Positions 37,930-47,256 of a DNA stretch of 64,000 nucleotides are shown in pieces. The notes under the pieces were generated by a model. It was not told the DNA's origin and did not search any database. It saw only the letters and a program-made list of their open reading frames with translations. How positions within the stretch are numbered: position 1 is the stretch's first letter; each line of letters opens with the position of its first letter. The stretch lies in NCBI RefSeq assembly GCF_002088275.1, contig NZ_AQQS01000021.1, positions 1-64,000 of the forward strand, read 5' to 3'. Source of the DNA: Aurantimonas sp. 22II-16-19i. Lineage in GTDB: Bacteria; Pseudomonadota; Alphaproteobacteria; Rhizobiales; Rhizobiaceae. Made by a program: the position numbers and the translations under genes.

Positions 37930-39516
37930 TCAGCCGAAGACCAGGGCGGCGGCGATCACCATCAGCGTGCCGGCGATCACCCAGCGCTCGACATGGCCGA
38001 GGATGATGCTAGCCTTGCCGTCCTGGACGAGGTCCTTCAGCGTGTCGTCGTTGAGCCGGATGCCGTTCTCGATCAGCTCGGGCAGCTCGCGGCTGAGGAC
38101 CTCGAGGCCGACGGCGAGTTCCGGCGCCTTGCGCAGGAGCTTCAGCCCGGCCTCGATGCCGTCCCGCGCCTCCTGCAGCTTGGCGGCAGGGCCGAGCTCG
38201 GCGAGGATGTAGTCGGAGACCACCGGCTCGGCCGCCACCCACATGTTGAACTTCGGGTCGAAGGTGCGGGCGACGCCCTCGACCACCACCATGGTCTTCT
38301 GCAGGAGGACGAGTTCCGGCCGCGTCTGCATCTCGAAGAGTTCGGTCACCTCGAACAGGAGCGTCAGGAGGTGGCCCATCGAGATGGTCTCGGCGGGCTG
38401 GCCGTAGATCGGCTCGCCGATGGCCCGCAGCGCCTGGGCGAAGCTCGCCACATCCTGGTTGCGCGGCACGTAGCCTGCCTCGAAATGCAGCTCCGCCACC
38501 CGCCGGTAGTCGCGCTTGATGAAGCCGTAGAGGATCTCGGCGAGGAAGCGCTTGGACTCCCGGCTGAGGCGGCCGACGATGCCGAGATCGACGGCGACGA
38601 TGGTGCCGTCCGGAGCGATGAACAGATTGCCCTGATGCATGTCGGCATGGAAGAAGCCGTCGCGCATGGCATGGCGCAGGAACGACTGGACGACGGTGAC
38701 GCCGATCTGCTTGGTGTCGTGGCCGGCGGCGACGATGCCGGCGACATCGCTGAGCTTGAGGCCGTCGATCCACTCCATGGTGATGACGTCGCGGCCGGTG
38801 CGCTCCCAGTCGATGGCCGGCACCCGGAAGCCCTGGTCGTGGGCGACGTTCTCGGCCATCTCGGAAGAGGCCGCCGCCTCGAGCCGCAGGTCCATCTCGA
38901 TGCGGGTCGACTGGGTCAGCGTCTCGACGACGGCGACGGGCCGCAGCCGCCGCGACGCCCGCACGAAGCGTTCGAGGAACCTGGCGATGAAGGCGAAGGT
39001 CTCGAGCTCGCGGCGGAACCGCGCCCGGATTCCCGGGCGGATCACCTTGACGGCGGCGAAATGCTCGCCGCCGTCGCGGCTGCGCACGCGGGCCTTGTAG
39101 ACCTGCGCGATCGAGGCCGCGCCGACCACCTGGCCGAGATCGATGAACAGCTCGTCGATCGAGCGCCCGAGGGTCGTCTCGATCTCGGCGACGGCCAGCC
39201 GGTGATCGAAGGGCGGCACCTTGTCCTGCAGCGCCCCGAGCTCGCCGGCGATGTCGGCGCCGACGATGTCGGGCCGGGTCGCCAGGAACTGGCCGAGCTT
39301 GACATAGGAGGGGCCGAGCCGGTGCAGCGCCCGCGACAGCCGGTCCGACCGCGCCTGGTTCTTCGCCGAGCGGCGCTCCAGAAGCCGCGCCGCGCGATGC
39401 AGCATCGCCGGCACCGGCGGCAGTCCTTCGGAGGGAAAGGCGCCGACGACGCCCTCGCGTGCCAGCACGAAGCAGGCCCTCAACAGCGCGAACGTCCCGG
39501 TTACTGGATTTGCCAC
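37930..39516 (-). CDS. ubiB: UbiB, ubiquinone biosynthesis ADCK-family ATPase
   Basis: A 528-residue atypical kinase-fold ATPase of the UbiB/ABC1 (ADCK) family, required for ubiquinone assembly. The family KxGQ motif is in GPSYVKLGQFLATRPD, followed by the Ala-rich loop VVGAASIAQVYKA, ExD in the strand EMDLRLEAAASSEM, and the catalytic HADMHQGNLF and VAVDLGIVGRL. C-terminal hydrophobic residues (VIAGTLMVIAAALVFG) make a membrane anchor. It follows ubiE in the same direction, as in many alphaproteobacteria. Confidence 0.95.
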   Translation of the reverse strand: MANPVTGTFALLRACFVLAREGVVGAFPSEGLPPVPAMLHRAARLLERRSAKNQARSDRLSRALHRLGPSYVKLGQFLATRPDIVGADIAGELGALQDKVPPFDHRLAVAEIETTLGRSIDELFIDLGQVVGAASIAQVYKARVRSRDGGEHFAAVKVIRPGIRARFRRELETFAFIARFLERFVRASRRLRPVAVVETLTQSTRIEMDLRLEAAASSEMAENVAHDQGFRVPAIDWERTGRDVITMEWIDGLKLSDVAGIVAAGHDTKQIGVTVVQSFLRHAMRDGFFHADMHQGNLFIAPDGTIVAVDLGIVGRLSRESKRFLAEILYGFIKRDYRRVAELHFEAGYVPRNQDVASFAQALRAIGEPIYGQPAETISMGHLLTLLFEVTELFEMQTRPELVLLQKTMVVVEGVARTFDPKFNMWVAAEPVVSDYILAELGPAAKLQEARDGIEAGLKLLRKAPELAVGLEVLSRELPELIENGIRLNDDTLKDLVQDGKASIILGHVERWVIAGTLMVIAAALVFG

Positions 39517-39639
39517 GGATCTCTTTGCTCGGTCGCGCTGGCGGGGGCCGCGTTCGAGACGAAACGCCGACCCTCACCCCTTCTGTTCCATTCGATCGAT
39601 CGATGCGGGGCGCGCGGCCCCTTCTGCCCGATCATCGCC

Positions 39640-40419
39640 TCAGAGCTTCCATCCCGAATGGATGGCCGCGATGCCGCCGGACAGGTTCCGGTAGGCGACC
39701 CGCTCGAAGCCGGCCTGCCGGATGGTGGCGGCGAAATTCGTCTGGTTGGGGAAGCGGCGGATCGATTCGACCAGATATTCGTAGGACTCCCGGTCGTTCG
39801 CCACCATCTGGCCGATCCGCGGAATGGCCTTGAACGACCAGGCGTCATAGACCTTCTCGAGCACCGGCAGCTCGACCTCGGAAAATTCCAGGCAGAGGAA
39901 CCGGCCGCCGGGCTTGAGCACGCGGTAGGCCTCCTCCAGCGCCGTGCCGATCCGCGGCACGTTGCGGATGCCGAAGGCGATCGTATAGGCGTCGAAATAA
40001 TTGTCCGGCAACGGCAGCTTCTCGGCGTTGCCTTCGAGAAAGGCGAGGTTGTCGGAGAGCTTGCGCTTGATCGCCCGCTCGGCGCCGACGCCGAGCATCG
40101 AGGCGTTGATGTCGACGACCGTCCCGTGGGCGCGGCCGCGCGACGCCTCGACGATGCGGAAGGCGACGTCGCCGGTGCCGCCGGCAACGTCGACGAAGCG
40201 GAATTCCGGCCGGTGCGGCGGGCTCAGCCAGGCGACCATCGCCGCCTTCCAGGCCCGGTGCATGCCGCCGGACATCAGATCGTTCATCAGGTCGTAGCGC
40301 TCGGCCACCCGGTGGAAGACGGCGTTGACCCGCTCCTGCTTCTCGGCGCCGCCGCCGACGGTCGCAAAGCCGTAGGCGGTCTCCATGGCATCGGCTGCGG
40401 TGGCGCGCGATTGCGACAT
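39640..40419 (-). CDS. ubiE: UbiE, ubiquinone/menaquinone C-methyltransferase
   Basis: A 259-residue SAM-dependent methyltransferase acting on the ring of ubiquinone (and menaquinone) intermediates. Motifs are [22 protein letters not shown], the SAM site [25 protein letters not shown] and FGIRNVPR, with [16 protein letters not shown] 40419 is the start that gives the normal length; extension to 40575 is unsupported. It is divergent from mutM across about 180 bases. Confidence 0.96.
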   Translation of the reverse strand: MSQSRATAADAMETAYGFATVGGGAEKQERVNAVFHRVAERYDLMNDLMSGGMHRAWKAAMVAWLSPPHRPEFRFVDVAGGTGDVAFRIVEASRGRAHGTVVDINASMLGVGAERAIKRKLSDNLAFLEGNAEKLPLPDNYFDAYTIAFGIRNVPRIGTALEEAYRVLKPGGRFLCLEFSEVELPVLEKVYDAWSFKAIPRIGQMVANDRESYEYLVESIRRFPNQTNFAATIRQAGFERVAYRNLSGGIAAIHSGWKL

Positions 40420-40598
40420 GACGTTTGACCTTACATTGCAACGCATCGGCTCGATGCGGATATTGCGGGCCCCGTTGGGTTCGCCTGCCGCCTTGTCCGA
40501 AGACGGGCCGGCGGGCGACACGGGGGTAGCGGCTTCTGCGCGCGTCGCCAAGGGGCGATGCGCGAGCGCCGCCATTCGAGCGAAGGACTTAAGCGAAG

Positions 40599-41492
40599 AT
40601 GCCGGAATTACCAGAGGTGGAGACGGTGCGGCGCGGCCTCGAGCCGGTCATGGCGGGCGCCCGCGTCGAGGCGGTGGTCGCCGCGCGGCCGGACCTGCGC
40701 TTTCCCCTGCCGGAAAACTTCGCCGCGCGGCTTCAGGGCCGGCGGATCGAGAGCCTGGGGCGGCGGGCGAAATATCTCCTCGCCGATCTCGAGGGCGGCA
40801 CGGTGCTCGCCATGCATCTCGGCATGTCCGGCTCGTTCCGGATCGAGAGCCGGACGGGGACCAGCCTTCCGGGCGTCTTCGTCCATGCCCGCTCGACCGC
40901 AAGGCTGCACGACCATGTCCGCTTCGATCTCACCGAGCCGGGCGGCCTGCCGGTCTCGGTGATCTTCAACGATCCCCGGAGGTTCGGCTATATGAGCCTG
41001 ATCGAACGGGCCGATTTCGGCGCCCACCCGCATTTCCGCAGCCTCGGCATCGAGCCGACCGGCAATGCGCTGTCCGGCGAGGCGCTGGCGCCGCAGTTCG
41101 CCGGGCGCGCCGCGCCGCTGAAGGCCGTGCTCCTCGACCAGTCGGTGATCGCCGGGCTCGGCAACATCTATGTCTGCGAGGCGCTGTGGCGGGCGAGGCT
41201 GTCGCCGCGCCGGGCGGCCGGCACGCTGGTGACGGCGAAGGGCCTCGCCACCCAACGGCTCCAGAGCCTCGCCGAACATATTCGCGACACCATCGCCGAC
41301 GCGATCGCCGCCGGCGGCTCGTCCCTGCGCGACTACCGCCAGGCGGACGGCTCGCTCGGCTATTTCCAGCACTCCTTCGCCGTCTACGACCGCGAGGACG
41401 ACCCCTGTCCGCGCGCCACCTGCCGGGGGGTGGTGAAGCGGATCGTCCAGTCGGGGCGATCGACCTTCTACTGCCCGATCTGCCAGAGATAG
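40599..41492 (+). CDS. mutM: MutM (Fpg), formamidopyrimidine-DNA glycosylase
   Basis: DNA repair enzyme that removes 8-oxoguanine. The 297-residue protein begins [16 protein letters not shown] with the catalytic Pro and Glu, contains the H2TH region ([18 protein letters not shown]), and ends in a zinc finger CPRATCRG...FYCPICQR. Length is slightly above the usual 270-275. Divergent from ubiE. Confidence 0.97.
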   Translation: MPELPEVETVRRGLEPVMAGARVEAVVAARPDLRFPLPENFAARLQGRRIESLGRRAKYLLADLEGGTVLAMHLGMSGSFRIESRTGTSLPGVFVHARSTARLHDHVRFDLTEPGGLPVSVIFNDPRRFGYMSLIERADFGAHPHFRSLGIEPTGNALSGEALAPQFAGRAAPLKAVLLDQSVIAGLGNIYVCEALWRARLSPRRAAGTLVTAKGLATQRLQSLAEHIRDTIADAIAAGGSSLRDYRQADGSLGYFQHSFAVYDREDDPCPRATCRGVVKRIVQSGRSTFYCPICQR

Positions 41493-41622
41493 AAGGCGAA
41501 ATCCCGCCACGGCGGGCCGGCACCCTGCGCCGACGGGCCATATTGCGTTCGCCCGCCTGATCGTTCAAGCATGGCGACAACCCGCGTCGCCCGTTCGACG
41601 CCCGTCGATCCGGTGGAGCGCC

Positions 41623-42396
41623 ATGAGCTACGAAACGATCAAGGTCGAGACCCGCGGCCGCGTCGGCCTTCTGACCTTCAACCGCCCGAAGGCGCTGAAT
41701 GCGCTGAGCCAGCAGACGATGCGCGAGGTGGTGCAGGCGCTGAAGGGCTTCCAGGCCGACGCCAAGATCGGCGCCGTCGTCCTGACCGGCTCGGAGAAGG
41801 CCTTCGCCGCCGGGGCCGACATCAAGGACATGCAGGGCATGGACTTCACCGACGCCCTGTCGGCGGACCTGTGGGGCGAGTGGGAAGGCCTCGGCGAGTT
41901 CCGCAAGCCGACGGTGGCGGCGGTGGCCGGCTATGCGCTCGGCGGTGGCTGCGAGGTGGCGCTGATGTGCGACATCGTGATCGCCGCCGACAATGCCAAG
42001 TTCGGCCAGCCGGAGATTACCCTCGGGGTGATTCCGGGCATGGGCGGCACCCAGCGCCTCGCCCGCTCGATCGGCAAGGCCAAGACCATGGACCTGGTGC
42101 TCACCGGGCGGCTGATGGACGTGCAGGAGGCCGAACGCTGCGGCCTCGTGGCGCGGATCGTGCCCGCCGCCGATCTCCTCGAAGAGGCGCTGCGCACCGC
42201 CGACAAGATCGCCAACTTCTCGCTGCCGGCGGTGATGCTCGCCAAGGAGGCGGTCAACCGGGCCTTCGAGGTGCCGCTGTCGGAGGGGCTGCGATTCGAG
42301 CGGCGGGTGTTCCACTCGCTGTTCGCCACCGAGGACCAGAGCGAGGGCATGGAGGCCTTCGTCCAGAAGCGCTCGCCGCAGTTCAAGAATCGCTGA
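41623..42396 (+). CDS. Enoyl-CoA hydratase
   Basis: A 257-residue crotonase-family enoyl-CoA hydratase, hydrating 2-enoyl-CoA in fatty-acid beta-oxidation. The oxyanion motif is [11 protein letters not shown] and the second one is [20 protein letters not shown]. Both catalytic glutamates are present in GGGCEVA and in the [10 protein letters not shown] segment. It is placed 130 bases after mutM in the same direction, then rpsT. GGTGGAG precedes the ATG. Confidence 0.92.
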   Translation: MSYETIKVETRGRVGLLTFNRPKALNALSQQTMREVVQALKGFQADAKIGAVVLTGSEKAFAAGADIKDMQGMDFTDALSADLWGEWEGLGEFRKPTVAAVAGYALGGGCEVALMCDIVIAADNAKFGQPEITLGVIPGMGGTQRLARSIGKAKTMDLVLTGRLMDVQEAERCGLVARIVPAADLLEEALRTADKIANFSLPAVMLAKEAVNRAFEVPLSEGLRFERRVFHSLFATEDQSEGMEAFVQKRSPQFKNR

Positions 42397-42615
42397 CTGG
42401 TTCGAGAATCGCGCGTTTCAGGCTCGCCAGCTCCAGAATCGCCGAGCCGTCGCTTTTGCCACCGGCCGGAACGGCCTGCGGCCATCCGGCCGCGCTTGCT
42501 GCGACGCGCGGCCGAAACTGGCGGCGGCTTGCTGCCGCCTCGAGCCAATGACGTGAACGACGTCTTCCCGGCCGAAGATGTCTTCACCGCCGACACTTCA
42601 CCGGGCGGACGGATG

Positions 42616-42644
42616 TTGACGCATCCCCCTCCATTCCCTATAAG
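42616..42644 (+). promoter_or_regulatory. Sigma-70-type promoter of rpsT
   Basis: TTGACG (42616-42621) and TATAAG (42639-42644) are separated by 17 bases, a strong match to the housekeeping consensus. Transcription should start near 42651, giving a leader of about 100 bases to the rpsT ATG. Confidence 0.75.
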
Positions 42645-42750
42645 ACGCGCCACTTGGCGGCGTCTTTCGGGCGCCGCCCGTTCTTTTGTGCCGCCGCATG
42701 TCCTCGTGATTGCCGGCGCTGCGTGGTCCGATCAGGAAAGAGAGACGAAC

Positions 42751-43020
42751 ATGGCCAACACACCCTCGGCCAAGAAGGCGACGCGCAAGATCGCTCGCCG
42801 CACGGCCATCAACGGCGCCCGCCGCTCGCGCGTGCGCACCTTCCTGCGCAAGGTCGAGGAAGCGATCGCTTCCGGCAACAAGGATGCCGCCGTCGAGGCC
42901 TTCCGGGCGGCAGAGCCCGAGATGCGCCGCGCCGCTTCCAAGGGCGTCTTCCACCGCAACACGGTGTCCCGGAAGATCTCGCGCCTGTCGCACCGCGTGA
43001 AGGCGATCGCCGAGGCCTGA
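42751..43020 (+). CDS. rpsT: Ribosomal protein S20
   Basis: An 89-residue 30S ribosomal protein that binds 16S rRNA. The N-terminus [20 protein letters not shown], the [32 protein letters not shown] region and the C-terminal [17 protein letters not shown] are diagnostic. The ATG at 42751 has GGAAAGAGAG upstream. A strong promoter and a terminator frame this single-gene transcript. Confidence 0.97.
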   Translation: MANTPSAKKATRKIARRTAINGARRSRVRTFLRKVEEAIASGNKDAAVEAFRAAEPEMRRAASKGVFHRNTVSRKISRLSHRVKAIAEA

Positions 43021-43046
43021 TCTCGCGACGACGTCTGCCAGACGAG

Positions 43047-43069
43047 AGCCCGGCCCCGGCCGGGCTTTT
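43047..43069 (+). terminator. Rho-independent terminator after rpsT
   Basis: Stem AGCCCGGCC / GGCCGGGCT with a two-base loop is followed by TTT. It lies 27 bases after the rpsT stop. Confidence 0.85.
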
Positions 43070-43900
43070 CGATTCTCTGGGCCGGGCTTTTTCGGTTTAC
43101 CGGGTCGGGCTTTCCGGTTCCGGCGGGCGGTGCCTGTCGATTCCCGGCGGGCTGGAAGGTCCGGCGGATCGCGGCGGGATTGCGGACGGGTCTGGGCACA
43201 GCGCCATCGGCAGCGCCGTCTGGCGATCGGTGCGCTCGTGACGGCGGATTCGACGGGCTTCGGGGCCTGGCCGGCGCGATCCCGGCGGCCTGTCCGCCGA
43301 TTGCGACAGATCGATGTCGACCGGTGCGAACCGGCAGGCGCGATTCTCTCGGCGCAAGGGGCTGAATTGTCGCGAGATTCCGCCCTCAAACCAACATTAC
43401 CAAAATATCGCATTAAAAACAGTCGCTTAGAAGAGGTCACTGAGCACAATAAAATTGCCGGCTAACCAAATTCTCGCAAGCCATTGAGTCAAGTGGGCCG
43501 TCACAAATTCTGCAAAATTTATTCTTTCGGCACTGCGTCAAACTGCCCGTCCGGGCCGAACCGCCTGACGGCAAGGGGTTTGGAACCGCGTCACGAAACC
43601 AGTGGATGACGGAGGCGCAACAAGACGCCCCAGAGTCACCCTCATTCGGTCCGAGTCGGCTTGCCCCGCCAGCCGTTGTTTCGTAACTTCCGGCCATGAC
43701 AAGAGCGGAGAGAGACGAAGTGCGGGGATCGAAGGACTTATCCAAAGCTTCAGTGCAAGCTGTGATGTGTCCGTTCGCCGCGTCCGCTACGACTCTCTTA
43801 TAGCGTTTCGGTCTCAACCAAAAATATAACGCTGAGGCGCGCTCGGTTGGTCAAGCAACCGGCGCGATGCTTTGGCATTACTGACTGACGGGAAGTTTCA
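43070..43900. promoter_or_regulatory. Intergenic region upstream of the rhodanese-dnaA genes, GANTC-rich with a DnaA-box-like site
   Basis: No gene is supported in these 830 bases. It contains nine GANTC sites (43071, 43139, 43247, 43342, 43376, 43486, 43633, 43653, 43791), the target of the CcrM methylase, and TTATCCAAA at 43738-43746, one mismatch from a consensus DnaA box. AT-rich patches lie at about 43380-43475 and 43800-43835; around the second, AGCGTT (43802-43807) and AACGCT (43828-43833) form an inverted repeat. This fits cell-cycle control of dnaA. Confidence 0.55.
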
Positions 43901-44335
43901 ATGGCAACTGGCTACGAAGGCGACGTGACCGTCCGGCAATGCTGGTCGGCCCTGTCGGACGACCCCGCTGCGATCCTCGTGGACGTGAGGACCGCGGCGG
44001 AATGGACCTATGTCGGCATTCCGGACCTGTCGCCGATCGGCAAGGCCGCGGTTCTCGCCGAGTGGCAGTCCTTTCCTTCCATGGCCGTCGATCCAGATTT
44101 CGCCAGCCGGGTGACGCGGGCCGTCGTCGACGGCAAGCGCGACCAGCAGAGCCGGGTCTTCCTTCTGTGCCGGTCGGGCGTGCGTTCGGTCGCCGCGGCA
44201 CGGGCGCTGACCGCGGCCGGCTTCGACCATTGCTTCAACGTCCTCGACGGCTTCGAGGGACCGCCCGACGAGAACGGCCACCGTGGCACGAAGGCCGGCT
44301 GGAAAGCGGAGGACCTCCCATGGCTACAGAGATGA
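43901..44335 (+). CDS. Rhodanese-like sulfurtransferase
   Basis: A 144-residue single-domain rhodanese. The active-site loop is LLCRSGVRSVAAAR with the catalytic Cys, and the domain opens with ILVDVRTAAEWTYVGIPDL. Function is probably sulfur transfer; the substrate is unknown. Its 3' end overlaps the preferred dnaA start by 16 bases, so dnaA translation may depend on this gene being translated. It is the first gene after the GANTC-rich region. Confidence 0.9.
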   Translation: MATGYEGDVTVRQCWSALSDDPAAILVDVRTAAEWTYVGIPDLSPIGKAAVLAEWQSFPSMAVDPDFASRVTRAVVDGKRDQQSRVFLLCRSGVRSVAAARALTAAGFDHCFNVLDGFEGPPDENGHRGTKAGWKAEDLPWLQR

Positions 44336-45888
44336 TTCGCGGCGGCCAGGCGGCCACTGGCCATGCGACGATGACGTGGGACGGCTCTCGCGCCGGGCCG
44401 GCAAAAGACAGCGTGACATACGGGGCAGACATGACGGGTGGCGACGAGGATCGGGCCGAGGTGATCGAGCGCGTCAAGATGCGCCTCAAGGCTCAGCTCG
44501 GCCAGGACATCTTCATGAGCTGGTTCCAGCGCATGAAGCTCGACAGCCTCGGCAAGGGCGTCTGCCAGGTCTCGGTCCCGACCGCCTTCCTGCGGTCGTG
44601 GATCCAGTCGCACTATCAGGAGCTTCTGACCGAGATCTTCGCCGAGGAGGTGCCGGGCACCCTGCGCGTCGACATCGCCGTGCGCTCCGCCGTCCGGGGC
44701 GGCGGCGTCACCATCCGCTCGAGCCGCATCGGCGGACGGGCCGAAAGCGCCGCGCCGCTCGTCGCCAGCGAGCCGCGCATCGCCGAGCGGGCCGTCACGC
44801 AGGCGCTGCCCGCCGAGACGCCGCTGGCCATCTCCGGCTCGCCGGAATTCGGCTCGCCGCTCGATCCGCGCTACGTCTTCGACAGCTTCGTCGAGGGCTC
44901 GTCGAACCGCGTGGCGCTCGCGGCGGGCAAGGCGGTGGCCGAGAACGGGCCGGGCTCGGTGCGCTTCAACCCGCTCTTCGTCCATGCCGCCGTCGGCCTC
45001 GGCAAGACCCATCTCCTGCAGGCGATCGCCAATGCGGCGGTGCGCCGGCCGGACCAGCCGCGGGTCGTCTATCTGACGGCCGAATACTTCATGTGGCGCT
45101 TTGCCGCCGCGATCCGCGACAACCGCGCCCTCGACCTGAAGGAGACGCTGCGCGGCATCGACATCCTGATCATCGACGACACCCAGTTCCTGCAGGGCAA
45201 GTCGATCCAGCAGGAGTTCTGCCATCTCCTCAACGCCCTGATCGATTCGGCCAAGCAGGTGATCTGCGCCGCCGACCGGCCGGCGGCGGATCTGGAATCC
45301 CTCGATCCGCGGGTGCGCTCGCGGCTGGCCAACGGCATCACCCTCGAAATCGGCGTGCCGGACTATCCGATGCGCAAGGCGATCCTGGAAAGCCGGGCCG
45401 CGGCGATGCGCGCCGAGGATTCGAGCTTTTCCATGCCCGAGCACATGATCGACACGATCGCCCGGCGGGTCGCCGGCTCCGGCCGCGACCTCGAAGGCGC
45501 CTTCAACCAGATCGCCTTCCGCCACTCCCTCGGCCAGCCGCTCTCAGCCGAGCATCTGGAGGATCTCCTCAACCAGCTGACGCGGGCGAATGTCGAGCGT
45601 CGGGTGCGCATCGAGGACATTCTGAAATTCGTCTCGCGCCACTACAACGTGACGCGGACCGACCTCCTCTCGGCGCGCCGCACCAAGACCATCGTGCGGC
45701 CGCGCCAGATCGCCATGTATCTCGCCAAGACCATGACGCCGCGCTCGCTGCCGGAGATCGGCCGCAGGTTCGGCGGCCGCGATCACACCACGGTGCTCCA
45801 CGCCGTGCGCAAGATCGAGGGCGAGCGCTCCAAGGACGAGACGTTTTCCAACGAGCTCGACCTGATCCGCCGGATGATCGAGGAATGA
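44320..45888 (+). CDS. dnaA: DnaA, chromosomal replication initiator
   Basis: Initiator ATPase that melts the chromosomal origin. The 522-residue protein has an N-terminal interaction domain (VKMRLKAQLGQDIFMSWFQ), a linker, the AAA+ domain with Walker A VGLGKTHLLQAI (about 224-235) and Walker B ILIIDDTQFLQ, and the DNA-binding domain with the signature RDHTTVLHAVRKIE (about 487). The ATG at 44320 has GGAGG seven bases upstream and overlaps the rhodanese gene; later ATGs at 44371 and 44431 are alternatives. Confidence 0.96.
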   Translation: MATEMIRGGQAATGHATMTWDGSRAGPAKDSVTYGADMTGGDEDRAEVIERVKMRLKAQLGQDIFMSWFQRMKLDSLGKGVCQVSVPTAFLRSWIQSHYQELLTEIFAEEVPGTLRVDIAVRSAVRGGGVTIRSSRIGGRAESAAPLVASEPRIAERAVTQALPAETPLAISGSPEFGSPLDPRYVFDSFVEGSSNRVALAAGKAVAENGPGSVRFNPLFVHAAVGLGKTHLLQAIANAAVRRPDQPRVVYLTAEYFMWRFAAAIRDNRALDLKETLRGIDILIIDDTQFLQGKSIQQEFCHLLNALIDSAKQVICAADRPAADLESLDPRVRSRLANGITLEIGVPDYPMRKAILESRAAAMRAEDSSFSMPEHMIDTIARRVAGSGRDLEGAFNQIAFRHSLGQPLSAEHLEDLLNQLTRANVERRVRIEDILKFVSRHYNVTRTDLLSARRTKTIVRPRQIAMYLAKTMTPRSLPEIGRRFGGRDHTTVLHAVRKIEGERSKDETFSNELDLIRRMIEE

Positions 45889-46131
45889 TCGCCACCTGAG
45901 CGAACCCGGCCGGCCGCCTTGCGCCGGCCGGCGGACCATCCGTCGAAAGACGAACCGCGCCGGGCGAGCCGGCCGGAATCACAGCCCCCTGGCCCGGCCT
46001 GCCGGCCGCCCGGTGCCGTCGACGCGGCGCCCGGCGGCTACGCCCTTTTCAAGCCGGCGGCGAGCCACTAAGAACGATGGTCCCGGACGCGTCACCTCCT
46101 GGCGCCGGGATTCTATGGAACGGCAGACCTC

Positions 46132-47256
46132 ATGCGTATCATCATCGAGCGATCGAACCTCCTGAAGTCGCTGTCGCACGTCCACCGCGTGGTCGAGCGA
46201 CGCACGACGATCCCGATCCTGTCCAACGTGCTGGTCCGCACCGAGGATGGCGGGATGCGGCTGAAGGCGACCGACCTCGACATCGAGATCACCGAAAGCG
46301 TCGCCGCCATGGGTGAGGAACCCGGCGCGACGACCGTGCCGGCGCATCTCCTCTACGACATCGTGAGGAAGCTGCCCGAAGGCTCCGAGGTCAAGCTCGC
46401 CACCAATGGCGAGGGGACGCAGATGACGGTGTCCTCCGGCCGCTCGAACTTCCGGCTGCAGTGCCTGCCCGAGGCCGACTTTCCCGACATCACCGCCGGC
46501 AGCCTCAGCCATTCCTTCCAGCTCAAGGCCTCCGACCTCCTGCGGCTGATCGAGCGCACCCAGTTCGCGATCTCCACGGAGGAGACGCGCTACTATCTGA
46601 ACGGCATCTATCTCCACACCGTCGAGGCCGAGGGCGACCTGTCGCTGCGGGCGGTCGCGACCGACGGCCACCGGCTCGCCCGCGCCGAGGTGAAGGCGCC
46701 GTCGGGCTCGGAGGGCATGCCCGGCATCATCGTGCCCCGCAAGACCGTCGGCGAGGTGCAGAAGCTGCTCGGCGACTGCGGCGACGACGACACCGTGGCC
46801 GTCGAACTCTCCGACGCGAAAATCCGCTTCACCATCGGCGCCGTGGTGATGACCTCCAAGCTGATCGACGGCACCTTCCCGGACTACCAGCGGGTGATCC
46901 CGCAGAACAACGACAAGGCGCTGACCCTCGACCGGCAGACCTTCTCCAACGCCGTCGACCGCGTGTCGACGATTTCCTCCGAGCGTGGCCGGGCGGTGAA
47001 GCTGTCGCTCTCGCCCGACCAGCTGACGCTGACGGTGAATTCCCCCGACAGCGGCACGGCGACCGAGGAACTCGCGGTCGAATACGGCTCCGACGACATC
47101 GAGATCGGCTTCAACGCCCGCTACCTCCTCGACATCACCAGCCAGCTCTCCGGCGAGAGCGCCGTCTTCATGCTGGCCGATCCCGGCTCGCCCACCCTGA
47201 TCCGGGACGGCGGCGACGAGACGACGCTCTACGTCCTGATGCCGATGCGGGTGTGA
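46132..47256 (+). CDS. dnaN: DnaN, DNA polymerase III sliding clamp
   Basis: The beta clamp that tethers the replicative polymerase. The 374-residue protein begins MRIIIERSNLLKSLSHVHRVVE, contains TTIPILSNVLV, YYLNGIYLH, ATDGHRLAR, and ends YVLMPMRV, the usual last residues. The GTG start of recF overlaps its stop by four bases. It follows dnaA by about 240 bases; a GC-rich palindrome at 45907-45933 without a T run lies between them. Confidence 0.97.
   Translation: MRIIIERSNLLKSLSHVHRVVERRTTIPILSNVLVRTEDGGMRLKATDLDIEITESVAAMGEEPGATTVPAHLLYDIVRKLPEGSEVKLATNGEGTQMTVSSGRSNFRLQCLPEADFPDITAGSLSHSFQLKASDLLRLIERTQFAISTEETRYYLNGIYLHTVEAEGDLSLRAVATDGHRLARAEVKAPSGSEGMPGIIVPRKTVGEVQKLLGDCGDDDTVAVELSDAKIRFTIGAVVMTSKLIDGTFPDYQRVIPQNNDKALTLDRQTFSNAVDRVSTISSERGRAVKLSLSPDQLTLTVNSPDSGTATEELAVEYGSDDIEIGFNARYLLDITSQLSGESAVFMLADPGSPTLIRDGGDETTLYVLMPMRV

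Noticed and set aside
42644-42664. Hairpin GACGCGCC/GGCGGCGTC as an rpsT leader attenuator
   Set aside because: It overlaps the predicted transcription start near 42651, so its 5' arm would not be in the RNA.
43070-43900. Chromosomal origin (oriC)
   Set aside because: Only one DnaA-box-like site was found, and alphaproteobacterial origins are commonly near hemE, not dnaA; the data fit a dnaA promoter better.
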